From NCBI GenBank assembly GCA_018873245.2, contig JAEMBT020000009.1, forward strand, positions 17,515,794 to 17,579,793: a stretch of 64,000 nucleotides of DNA. Direction: 5' to 3'. Position numbers and translations under genes: made by a program. The notes under the pieces are model-generated. The model searched no databases. It saw only the letters and a list, made by a program, of their open reading frames with translations, and was not told the DNA's origin. This document shows, one piece after another, positions 1 through 12,362 of this stretch (within the stretch, counting starts at the first letter, position 1; each line of letters opens with the position of its first letter). The DNA comes from Archegozetes longisetosus (Eukaryota; Arthropoda; Arachnida; Sarcoptiformes; Trhypochthoniidae).

Positions 1-196
1 TAAATTATAAATAAGATTCCATTAAAACTCATCATTTGTTTAAAAAACTAATTTTTCTGACTAATTCAAGTCTAAATTTAGAAGAAAAAAACTGAAAACT
101 ACTAAAAATGAGAATATAATTTATTATATAACTATAATAAAATGACAGTGATAAAAAATGATTAATAAATCGATATAATCTCAAATGAATAGTTAC

Positions 197-865
197 CAAA
201 GTTATAAGAAGTGGAGTCAAATACTGTGTTATAAAGACTTCGACTGAAAGAAATAATGGTATATCAAAATTCAATTTTGGGTGAGTTACTCGGCAACGAT
301 TCACTGTTTTTCCATAAACTGTCGCCTGTTTTATCTCATTAAACATTGAATGCGGTAGCGATAGTGTGGCCGCTAATAACCAGATTATAATTACAACAGC
401 TATTAGTCGAAGGCATGAAAATGTGCGCGAAGTGGTTCCCTTTTTCAAGACAATGAATCGATGGATAGCGATCACAGTCATGGTAAAGGTTGACACATAA
501 ACACAAGAAGTTTGAATGAACGGCACTAAAAAACATAGTCCACTACCGAAAGGCCAGTCGAGAAGTAGAAGTCGAGCGACATTGAAGGGTATATTAAAGG
601 CAGTCATGACTATATCAGAACAGGCCAGACTCGCAATTAACATATTAGTCGTTGTCCGCATTTTTCTTTTACCGAACGCCACTTTACAAACTAATAAGTT
701 TCCCGAAAGTGACACAATTACTATCAGACTATAACAGGCAATTATAATTATATTTCTAACAGTTTTATCATCTTGTGTTCGATCAGATGCTGACGATGTA
801 CTTAAAGACCCATTGTCTTCAAATGAATCATTCTGATAGACAGTTAATAGATTTTGTTGAGACAT
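197..865 (-). CDS. Neuropeptide-type class A GPCR, copy 1 (5' exon, TM1-TM5, partial)
   Basis: Seven-transmembrane receptor fragment of the rhodopsin class, closest in feel to the NPY/NPF/RFamide-type peptide receptors; the ligand cannot be named from sequence. The first ATG is at 865-863; a longer frame to 889 opens only with TTG. The 223 residues show TM1 at about 37-62 with the GN motif (N56), TM2 with LACSD (D84), a WPFG..C first extracellular loop (C111), TM3 ending in HRF at 135-137, TM4 with W162, a second-loop Cys (C191) that should pair with C111, and TM5 with P218. Sequons at N12 and N18 lie in the extracellular N-terminus. After the codon TTG (199-197) the sequence reads GTAACT, a plausible donor, and the similarity to copy 2 stops there. 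The remaining TM6-TM7 exon is not visible between 1 and 190, so the gene either continues outside the window or is a truncated duplicate. The DRY aspartate is replaced by His. Receptor class is certain; ligand family is inferred. Confidence 0.85.
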
Positions 866-3800
866 TTTGTGATGAGAACCAGAACGCAATATTAAGTTTA
901 AATATCAATTATATCGAAAGTTCGAGCACAAACAAATGATTAAATAGTTGCTTGGTCCTCTTTAGACTCCGGCTCTTAGACTGCGATTCTCAGACTACAG
1001 TTCTTATACTCTGATTCTTAAACTCTGGTTCTGTTAGCTTTCGAAGCGTCAACTCAACTGGGATTTAGCCTCCAAAACAACTCGTACAAGTTATTGCAGA
1101 ATATTTTGATCGAAGTTAGTCTTGCGCATTTGGTGCTCAATTCGATTGGCATTGAATGCTAGTGAATTTTTTGTCTATCTAAATCTTATTTTCTCCTATT
1201 ACACTCCTTTTCAACTATTTTACTTTCAGATTTTCCTCTCAATACTATCAGTTCTCATGTGACATAAGTCTGAATATTTGGAAATTCTAGACTTCATGGA
1301 AAAAGACAATATTTGAGATCATAAATCACTTAAAATATGTATGTAAATTTAGGAAATTTTTTAAATCAACACATCGACTAACCTAACTTTAATTCTCCCT
1401 GATTTACATCGCCACACATGATTAATGAGAATTCTGACTGAACATACTATTCTTAACCCTATATGTCTTCTGTTTAGTGTAAATGTGGTATCTTAACTAT
1501 TAAATTTTAATTATTCATTTAAAACTATTTACACTTCTCTTAGTAATAATATGCTTTCAATCAATTTACTTTAGGTATTTGTTCACTTAAATGTTTGATC
1601 ATTTTATATTTCTACTGAATCACTTTGTGATAGCTTACAGTATAGACGATACTAATATATATACGTCATATTTCATGATTAACGTCCGTTTCACAGCACC
1701 AGCTCTGAATTTTGGAAAATACAAGCATCCAGATTCTCTAATAGAGATCTGATTAAAAAGAAATAACATTCAAAATATTACCTGCAATACTTTAGTGGTA
1801 GCTACTGATAGAAACAATGTACTAAAAGTTATTTCAATCATAATTATAGATTTTCTAAAGTAAACAATTACTTATTCATATAAAGCTTAAAAAGTTATTT
1901 CGACTTAACTACGGAATGTGAAATGTATTGTCACAAATATCTCATAGCAATAATACCATACAAGTTTAGGTTAGATCTAATTATTAGAATTACCGAACGT
2001 GATCTGGAACAATGCAATTTACATTCCGTAGTAAAGTCATTAATTGTCTTAGAAATCAATGATCACCTTGAAACAAATATTAGAATTAGCCTTACTTTTG
2101 AAGACACCTAAATAAGGACTATAGAAACAAAAAAAGAAGTATTAGAAAAGTGCTTATGAGCACAGCTTCTAAAAGATTACATCCTGACTAATGTTTCTAG
2201 AAAGATAACAATCATTTTCTATAGGATAAAACGCGGCTTTTGTTTTTTGTTAGTCCAAATAATTGGGCTTACAACTCATGCTCTGGAAGAATGAGCTGTA
2301 TATCAAATAGTTCAATAAGATTTTTGTTTAATCTTCAACAACATTGAGACAGTTCAAATCACTTTAATTAATTAAGTTGAAAATTTATTAATTCATAGAA
2401 TGCTATTTGGGTGTTCGGCCTAGAATCCGCAATGGTTGTTTGGCCTAGAATCCACAATGTTTGCTTTTTCTATACATCTATAAAAACTCATACTTATCGA
2501 GTTTCGGGTCAGCGGTTCTAACTGATAAGAACCACCTAATCCAATGATGATTGATTCAGTTAAAACTGTTAATAAAACGACTGGTATAACATGAAACAAG
2601 ATAGATTGATCTATTTGTCGAGGAAGGTCTAAACATGTTTTGTAAGTTTAAAAATAAAGTAACTTTACTACTCTCTATATTTTGTCACTACAACAATTTT
2701 AAATTAGCTTTCACATGAAACATTTATTAAAAATTCCTTTCTCTAAGCCGATTTCAGCTCAGTTTGCAGACTTTTAATCTTTAAGCCCTGATTTTAACCG
2801 AATTTTGGAATTTTAACTGAATCTTAGCATTTTGTCTGAATCTCGACATTTTTGAAATTTTGGAAAAAATTTTGGAAAACGGAATTTCGATTAAAATGAC
2901 TTCCCTGACTTTAGCTGCCGAATCAGAAAATATATTTCAACCGAAGCCCTAGAACCCGAATTACATTAATTAGTGTAATATATCATTTTGAAGTTTGTTT
3001 AATGGACTATCAAATTGCTTCTTTCAAAAAATTAATTACTCATCAAATAAAAAATGATTAGTGTCAAATGCGTTGTATGTTCTATAATGCTATGGCCTTC
3101 AAATATGAACTTTTATGTCATTCACGATGTGGTGAAAGATTTATGGAATTCAAAAAATTAAATTTTTCTGGAACATGTGTTTTGGATAAAATCGCAATCT
3201 CTTGATTATTTCCAATAAATGTAGTTGATGGTTTTCTCATTTAATAAGATAATTCTTCGGTTCAATATGTCCAGAGATCATAAAAAGTTTGAAAGACTTA
3301 CCAGAACTTTATGAGGCGTGTGATAACAAATGTATGCATAATAACAGATAGGGATCCTATCAGTTTCAAATTAATTTTATTTTAATCTATATTAATGTTA
3401 ATTTTAAAATAATCCTCGTTTTTATCGATACTGTAGTTGTAAAGTTATGACCAACTAAAACGTTGTGGATTTTATGTGTCAAACACCTTGTTGTATGATG
3501 AATTATAAATTTTTTCCTCAAAGCTTGCAAATATTCTAACCTAACCTAAAACAAATTGTCAATAGATTAACTGTACATGATTTTTGAACCAAGTACTCGA
3601 AACATCTTTTCATACGAAAAACAAATTTGAAGGCAAACAAATACGAAACAAAGCAATAGTACTGTATACCACTGACGGCTATGATCCACTTCATTCGTAT
3701 TTATCAGTCCAGACGAAAGTTAAGAGAAAAGATGCAATCATACTTTGAATAGTTGAAGTATACACAAGAGAGTACATTATTGTTAATTAGGTTATTTTAG

Positions 3801-6251
3801 GTAATTGTTAATTTAGTTGTTGTCAGACTTATAGGTATTCTGTGAGTCCAAAGTACACAGAGCTTGTGATTTACAATGATAACTTCAACATATATACAGA
3901 ATTTCAATTCTATATAACATTCAATATGATGACATCGTCAGTCATTATTTAAAATGAATGAGAAAATGCAACACGTTTTGATACCCTACTTCAAATCATC
4001 AATAATTCAGCCACTATTTGACTAAACTCTTTAAATATTTATTTCAGTGCATCAAAATTCCATTGACACGGCCAACACAAGTCTTCAGAGTTTATCATTT
4101 TTTCATCTTCCGCTTCTGTTCAAATAAGTTTCGAACCACAAAAGAGCATAATATGAAACGAAAAATTCTTTGTTGAGCAATGCTAACAAAATAATTTTCT
4201 TAATTTGAAATTTAATTTATTTAATCAATTATAAGAAATATTTTTTAAGCTTCAATATTTGCTCAATTTATTGCACAATCAAGAATTTGAGCCATTAATC
4301 GATCAAGAATTTGAACCATTAATTTTAGTTTTCATTCACGAAAGAATAAATACAGAAATGTGAGTCAGTTACGAGTTGAACCTTATTTCACAAGTTGTTT
4401 TCACAAAACCCAATTCCCTTCAGTTTTGTCTATCACAACCTCTATGAAAACTTACAAACGAACAGAGTTGTAATTCTCATGAGTAAATAATTCTGTTACT
4501 CAAAGTTTGTATGCTTTTGTGCAGAAACGTAATCTAAAATTGAATGTTTTGGTCAAAGCCGAACATATACAGAAGCGATGCATTACTGCTAAGAGAAAAT
4601 GATGATCATTTTTCAAAATTTTTTAAGTTGCTCATAGTTATTCAACTTAATCGTCAAATTATTACTTTGATAATGATCAATATTGATTAATTGTTGAAGA
4701 TAAAATAAGATTATTGGTTAGGTTAGGCTGGTTTGTTCTTCAAACATTAGTAATATTTCTGCCAAATCAATTAAAATCAGTTGAATAAAACTCTATTTTC
4801 AATTGGTTTTATTACGACTTATGTTAAGATCTTAGCTGTAAATATTCAAATAAAGTTTATAAATCTCAATCAGCTAAAGCTTTGTTGGATCAGGTACCTG
4901 AAATTATAATACAGAACTTGTCTGTTTATGTGAAGATATGAAATTATTTCTATTAAGTTTGCTCAACAATTCTTATTTATGTTTCCTTTTTATAAACATT
5001 TAGTCCTATGCGCTTAATAAATAAAAACTTTTAAAGCTTTTATATTCATGATTTTAAATATATTTTAGACAGTTTTGAATAAATTTCATAACTTTGAAAA
5101 GTTATGCGGGATTAACTTGAAGTTTATTTAGTCAATCTCAATATATATCAGATATGTGGATATGCAGAAATGCTTCTATGAAGTACACCTCACAATCAAT
5201 TACTTTATATTTTTGTCACTTTAGATCGCTAACAAAGTCTATATTTATTATTATGATATATGAGAATTACTATTGATTAACCAAATATTTGATTATTTCG
5301 TCTCAATTGAGGTCATTCAGTAAAAAACACGAATGTTTTCAATCTATTTGATGGAAACAAGATTCTTATAAGAATCTCAGAATACTATCATATTTCTATA
5401 TTATTCTTATATTTGTTGATATCTCCTTGCGTTGTAAGAGTAATTTCGTCCAATTGGTATTAAATGGTTCATAAAGTCATGATTCAATTGCGAAATATAA
5501 GTCCAAAATAAGTCCAGAATAAGTCCAGAATAAGTCCAGATCAAAAATAACAATTATAGACCTAAGCAGAATCTAATGCTATCATACTAGAGATTCGGCT
5601 CATATTCTCAGATTATCACATATGCTATGATTGGATTACAAAACATCAATTTTTGGCTAACAATTTGATTTAGCGTTTGTTAATATTAGGTTCAAATAGC
5701 AAACAGATATAGATAGTAGCTATCAGTAGTAACTATTTTTCTATTTTTTTGAGTACAACCGCTAACACATTTGTCGAATAATACCCTATTTATTGATTCA
5801 AATTTCTATAATTCTATAGACAGAGAAGATATCAAATATGAAACTTGTCATAGATCACTCAATTTAATCAAGTTTTCAATTATTCATAATGTTGAAGCGA
5901 ATAAATAGAACTTTTGTTTTTTACCGAAATTGAAAATGCTATGATATTAGCGATCAAAACGATAAGTCCTTATCACCGAAACGTTTGAGTGAACGTCAAA
6001 ATAGCTATCAAAAAAACTTCTGATGACTAGACAGTTACGATGAGAACAGTTGGACAACAAACTGCCATTGATTAGAGACACTACTTATTTAAGTCTGTTG
6101 TGGTGCATGACAACAGCTAAACTTAATTAATTGCTGTTATATGGGATGTGCTTTAATTAAAACTGTTTTTCTATTCATTTCTGGAAAATAGATTATTGTC
6201 TAACAGGCTATACACGCACTACAAATATCGGTTTAATCTTGTTTTACTAGG
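866..6251. other. Intergenic, no gene recognised
   Basis: AT-rich sequence upstream of GPCR copy 1. I see only minor low-copy repeats: a roughly 17-18 bp imperfect repeat at about 960-1035, a duplicated 'cctagaatcc' unit at 2418-2456, a 27 bp duplication at about 4280-4325, and a 13 bp 'gaataagtcca' repeat at 5497-5540. The frame at 1923-2111 has no recognisable domain. Confidence 0.5.
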
Positions 6252-6381
6252 TTGTTGATTATTGTGCTCAGGCAAAATTGTTGATTATTGTACCCAGGCA
6301 ATGTTGATGATTATTGTACCCAGGCAATATTGCTGATTATTGTACCCAGGCAACATTGTTGATTATTACATTTAGGCAATA
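6252..6381. repeat. 26-bp minisatellite, 5 copies
   Basis: Five head-to-tail units of 26 bp, each built on a core 'gattattgtacccaggcaa' preceded by 'ttg'. Copies 2 to 4 are most alike; the first and last are more diverged, as expected for edge units of a tandem array. No coding frame is maintained. Confidence 0.85.
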
Positions 6382-7840
6382 TTTCAGAAATTGCTTCAAT
6401 GCACGCATTCACATATTTTATCAGATTAATAATTATTATAACTAGTAACAAGTCATTATGTCCTATTGTCACAAATATTTACTCGTCTCTTCATTAACTA
6501 TTGACAAATAGTTCTAAACTAAAAGTGCTTTAAAGCGTTCATCTAATCGTTTGGACTTTGGACTTGAAGCTAAAAATATTGTGAGATTAGTAAATAGTCT
6601 TCCAAGTGAAAAAAGTAACATTTATGCCAAATAAAAACTAATATAATTTCAGTCAAAACCAATCATTTCAGTGTATAAACAAAGAAATTTTTGGTGACAC
6701 TTATTTTAGCTAAAGATTATTTTCAACTTTCATAGCGTTTCAAAACCATGAAACATATTTTTTGTGTGCAGTCTTCAACCTGACACTTGATTTGACCACT
6801 GAATCCAAAAATTTAGATTCAGCGTCAACAGAAATTACACCAAATGTGCTGAAAAGTGAGCAATTTTCAAGAAAATTATGGATCATTTTGACACTTTTCA
6901 CAAATTATTATCAAAATTGCGAGCATAAACTGGTGAGCTGTAATTTTTGACTCATTCTTACATTGAGTTTAGCCAATTATTTAGAATTTCGCGATCAAAT
7001 AATATGATGATTAATGATAGAATTATATAAAAACTTGACCAACACATCAATTTTCAGACATTCAGATCAATGTTAATTTCATGTTTTAAGCTTATCACAT
7101 CTGGCAATTAATAATTAGTAGGCATAAATTTTCGCAAAAACTAGTTTCAGTTAACAACCATAATAAAAATGTCAAATTTGATTCACGTTCAACTTGAAAA
7201 ATTTGTTCAGCTTGAAGTCTACATCAAACTGAGACTCATCTTCTAATCAAACACTGTAATCACTAAATGTACTATAAGCTAAAACAAGATTTGACTTTGA
7301 TTATTGAAATTAACGACTAATCAGTCTATGGCTGAAGTGAGGAAAAGATTTATATGAAAAACTGATAACTTAAAAGCATCTTACATTAGAAAAAGAAAAT
7401 TACATTTGAACTAAAAAAGTATATCGTTGGTAACATAAAAGTTAAGCTTTATATAAGCTGATCCTTTCAGCATATTTAATAGTTGAGCAGAATTTTTATT
7501 CAAATTGACTAAACATTAGTTATGTTACATATAAAACATCACAAATATTAGCCGATCGATCAAACTCTGAGTAAATAAAACATTTTGGGCTAATAAAATT
7601 CCAATTTTTTTATCAAGTCTTACATTTGAATAAAATATTAAGTTATGTTAGATCTAAAATTTAAATCGTTTTCAGACCCACTCAAAAAAGAAACATGTAA
7701 AGTGAAATCGTGAAGAAGACATTGTTTTAATTAGATTCGTAACTTAATTCTAAATCATTCCTATAAATTTATAGATAAGTGGATGAAAAAACAAAACCTT
7801 ACTGGTTTTACCATCACTACAGAATATATATGCATAGGAA
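6382..7840. other. Intergenic, nothing recognised
   Basis: AT-rich DNA with no recognisable gene, RNA or element. The short frame at 6762-6950 shows no domain. Confidence 0.5.
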
Positions 7841-7931
7841 CAGAATATGTAGTCTAAAGCAGAATGTGTGGCATAAAACAGAATGCGTGGTATAAAACAG
7901 AATATGTGGCATAAAACAGGATGTGCAGCAT
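7841..7931. repeat. 19-bp minisatellite, about 5 copies
   Basis: Units of 19 bp with consensus 'cagaatatgtggcataaaa' repeat from 7841; the last copy is partial. The array creates overlapping open frames on both strands (7750-7947 minus, 7883-8176 plus), which are by-products of the repeat. Confidence 0.85.
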
Positions 7932-10616
7932 ACACATATACAAACAAAATGTGTATTTATTTTTGTCAGGCGTCAAATTTGTCTCATGTGAATTTTGGCG
8001 TAGCAGAAAAATCATTGATCATAATTAGTAAGTGGCAAACACTTGAAGTCAAGCCTTCAACGAACGGAATGTCAGTTTATTTGATACTTCAAACAAATAG
8101 TATATATTCGTTGGATCAGCTAAGTTTCAGGTTGTCTCAAACTCTATTCTTATGCACTGTTATTAAGCTTATATAAAAAAATATTTGACACAACCATAGG
8201 AACAGAGTGATAGATAATCAACAAAAATATATATTTAATATTATTTTTATTGAACAGTTCAACGAATGATAAAATAATTTATTGTTGAGCAACTATAAGT
8301 CATTTGTTAAATGATTGCATCCGTTTTGACTATATTTTTAGGTATAGTTAGGAAATTGAAGTAATCGATAGAAATAAACTTAACTCACCTCATTGTATGT
8401 TTATTCATATCGACGTATGAATAATCTTTACAAATTCATCAAAATTATTTGTGTATTTGCCCTAATTGTAGATAGAGTTTAGCACAATATATATAGATTT
8501 GAGAACAGACCAAAGATTTGAAATAAATTAAACGATTTGTTTGTTTAGCCTGAATACGAGTTGTCAACAAAGAATTTAAAAATACATCAATTCACTTATT
8601 TGAATGCCTATTAATTTGAAAGATTAAATATCAATTTATTAAAATATTTATAACAAACCACTCAAGTAATTAACACGTGTATAATCTTATTGTTGAAAAT
8701 AGAAATTATAATTTCAGTCAGATTAAACTATACTATTTTGCAAATATACAGAATTTGATTGAGAAAAGAGCATTGAATAACTGTTTGACACAATTATATT
8801 GTTCAATATGCGTGACACTTGTTTGTACTGGTCCTCACCTTTATGTAAGCCTACTTTCATTTTGGTCTTATTCTCCTTGTATTATTTGCTAGAATATAAC
8901 TGTTCAGTATTTTGTTGGCGCTAAACAGAAGTTGACATAAGGTAAATTTCTCATAGTTTCAACTCTGCACGAACTATTTCACCAACTATTTAATCAACAA
9001 TTCCAATAAAAATTCGATACTCTTTGTAATTACTATCAAACTTAACGAGAATATGATTACATAGAAGAGGATAGCTTAGATATAAATCTAATTATTTTCA
9101 ACTTTATTTTTGAAATAAAAATTGTCAAAAGATACGACCAGAAAATTGGATACAAACATAATGGACCCATAAATGTTAAATAAAAAGTTTTGTGTTTAAT
9201 TCTGCTGAATTCTGTTGAATTCTATTGAAATTCTGTCGAATCCTGTTAAAATTCTGCTGAAGTTCTGTTGAAATTTCATCTATGGTTTATCGGGCTATTA
9301 TGTCAGACAACAAATAAAAGCGCTCCAAAAGTGTTTTTCTCGAGGATATGGACCTGAGAGACGAGAGTGCTTTCAAAGGAATATATATTGAGAACTGTGA
9401 GCTGATGCTCATCAGAGTTTCTCAACACTAATTGACTTTAGACATAAGGCGAGTAACCTTTGCTATTAAATACTGCAAAATGTCAGCCCCAACTGCATTT
9501 CGTTAGTTTTCTTTATCTATTCTTATTGAATATTCAGAATTTATCTCAGGCTCTAAATCAGAAGAATCTAACCTAACCTAATCCAAGAATCCAACCTAAC
9601 GAATTTTTAGAGTGAAACAAATATACTTAGAAAGTAGAGCGAAAGTATAGTTTTTATAAATAATATCGATTTTGCAGAATTTAATGAATAATGCATTGAG
9701 TGATAATGCAGCAATGGATATGTTAACCGATGGGAGATATTTGTAGTCCATTATTGCAAAAACATGTGCCAAATCGTCAATGTTTTTAATGCACGTAAAT
9801 AAAATACTTGCTATAGAGTAGAAATACAATTCTATTGAATATCATATGAACAATTTGTATTCAAAGAAAAACTCTCATCTTCTCAATCCTAATAGTTTGC
9901 AAAGTTGAACTTTCCAACGGTTGCTCATCTAATGCCATACTTTAGGTTGCGAAATAACAGATAAAGTTAATCTGGTTCGATTCAAATCACTTTTTCTCTT
10001 TTATAATCAAATTTTAGCTATCACGTAAAACTAGAAGTCTGACATTCTTAATTGTTATAATTTTTTAATGTTGCCAATTTGAGAATAATTAGCGTTCATG
10101 TTAATTGTGTACAATTATTATTACACTGATATGTACTGAATGCAAAATGTCGAATCTAAATACTAATACCTCAGAGATATAGTGAGAACATAGTATATTT
10201 TCTGTCATTTTATCTTGTCTATTTTTTGATAACGTGAATACTAATGCACTGCGTAACATATGAATTATTTTTGAGATTTTCACCAACAAGTAAGTGATTC
10301 TTATGAGTATAAAACATTTTAGAATTCATTATTTGATTAATTTTTCTATATATTATCCTAATGGAATAAAAATAAACAATATAGACCTGCAAAACACATT
10401 CAATATATCCATTTGAGAGATCAAAGTAATCCCAATAATAAATTCAAGTGCAAAACTCGAGTAATTTCGAAAATAGACCCAATTTACTGAACCTATTTTA
10501 GATTTGATATGGAGCAGAAAATCAATTTATTAGAATATTAGAGAATTTGGCCAAAATGAAATTGTGTGAAAGTGGAAGTTCTGGTTACATTAAATGTAAT
10601 TCCAGTTTATAAGGTA
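7932..10616. other. Intergenic, degenerate short repeats only
   Basis: No gene recognised. A decayed tandem of 'attctgttgaa' units lies at about 9199-9280, and two CCTAA-type pentamer pairs lie at about 9568-9600. The small frames at 8677-8892, 9596-9829 and 10101-10289 have AT-driven composition and no domain. Confidence 0.5.
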
Positions 10617-10751
10617 GATTCAGTAGAGGTATTTCTATAGCAAGTTCAGTACAGATACTCTTAATAGTAAGTTCAGTACAGATATTCCTAATAGTAAGTT
10701 TACTACAGATATTCCTAATAGTGAGTTCACTACAGATACTCTAATAGCTAA
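10617..10751. repeat. 27-bp minisatellite, 5 copies
   Basis: Five units of 27 bp, consensus 'gttcagtacagatattccta' followed by 'atagtaa'. Copies 2 to 4 are the most similar. No long frame crosses the array. Confidence 0.85.
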
Positions 10752-12247
10752 GTAGCACTACTTCGCCCACTCCACTCAATTACTATATGAATTGATGATA
10801 AGTTACTTGCAATAAATTGACGGGCTTCTGGTCCGTAATTGTGACCCAATTCAACTGAAAAAGTAAGCGTTAATTAATGAGAAAGTCTGAGGTGAAAGTA
10901 GACTGAATCGAAGTTATATAGCTCTTAGTTATATTAAATCAATTTGTTATTTTAATAAATTAACTTAAAACATGTTTATTTGCTTATATATTATTTTCAT
11001 ATATTTATTACTAGATTTTGTTTAGAAATAGTTTATTTCAATTACATTAATGAAGTAAGAATAAAAGAAAATAAGATCAATAATTTAAGCTTGATTGTTT
11101 TTAATGAGTAGTCTCTATGGAACTAAGTTTGTATATCTATCTTACCAACTTTATTTTACTCAATTCACTAAATTTCTATCCAAACTTTAATGATAATATA
11201 ACTTAAATAAAAGACCTCTTCACTAATGTTAAGTCCATTTAAAACCGAACAATATTTAGTTGATAAATATCATCTATCTATTACGCATTTCAATTCTATC
11301 GATTATGTTTTAAGCTTTTAGGTAAGTGTCTGTTTTCTAGAGACTTTGTTTACATAATCAGATTAACTTTTAATTGTTTCTCAAGTCCAAATAATTACTA
11401 GTTAATAATAATTAATTACAATAGTTTCGAGATTATATATAATAACAAAGTTCTACTAATAGTAGCATAGCAACAGTACACTTATAATGTAGCTAGTTTA
11501 CAACAAGTTAGCTTTTACCACCTGTCAAAAATGTCTTTTAACTTATTTAAAATTGATTTAATATAAAATTACCTTTGAGTAGACTTTTCCTATAATTCTT
11601 AGATATAATATTTGAATAAAGTATAAAATATCTAATATTTCACACTAAGAAACATGTTTAGTATTAGTATAATTAGAAAAGAATCGCATCAAACAGAATA
11701 AAAAAAACACCTAAGGTAAGAATTAGTATTTTAGTTGTTAGTTAATGTTAACCTAACACTAATGAAGATGATATACTTAGTCAACATAAGAGTTAAATTG
11801 ATTTTTTCATTCAATTCTGATTAAAACCTACTCAATAAGACTTCTTCTTACATCTCACATCTCAAGATTAACAACAAATACTACAAGTGTTTACTTAAGT
11901 AAATCCTTCTCTTAGCGTTCACTTTCGAATAACAAATCCGTATACAACCAAAGAGTTGATACTTTCATTCGATTAGAGATCACTTTTAATGTTTACCTTC
12001 TCTTGTCTTACATATGGCTTATGCTTCAATTGATGCACATTTTGTATGACATCGAATACTTGTTTCTTATAATCAACAGTTTTCAGTCAACAAATTGGAA
12101 TCAATTTATATTTTTAGTCATTATGTAATACATTACTTAATAACTTATCAAAATGACTGAACATTAAGTGAGAACTGAAGAGAACTTGGGCAATCAGTGA
12201 TGCTCTATTCTTCGAATAGATTCATCAGAACCATAATAGATATATCA
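10752..12247. other. Intergenic, nothing recognised
   Basis: AT-rich DNA; no coding, RNA or transposon signal found on either strand. Confidence 0.5.
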
Positions 12248-12362
12248 GGAATCAAGAATCAAGAATCAAGAAGGAAGAACCTAGAATGAAGAATCAAGAA
12301 GAATGAAGAATCAAGAAGGAAGAACCCAGAATGAAGAATCAAGAATGAAGTAGAATGAAAAG
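12248..12362. repeat. Purine-rich tandem repeat (gaatcaagaa/gaatgaagaa)
   Basis: Mixed 8 to 10 bp units of 'gaatcaa' and 'gaatgaa' with two longer repeated blocks ('agaaggaagaaccnagaatg'). This is a homopurine-biased simple repeat on the plus strand. Confidence 0.8.

Noticed and set aside
339..734. Open frames on the plus strand within GPCR copy 1 and similar antisense frames in copy 2 (40473-40670, 40585-40803, 40783-40983)
   Set aside because: They are shadow frames of the receptor coding strand; their apparent mutual similarity only reflects the paralogy of the two GPCRs.
7750..8176. Overlapping open frames on both strands
   Set aside because: Both are generated by the 19-bp minisatellite, which happens to lack stops in these frames.
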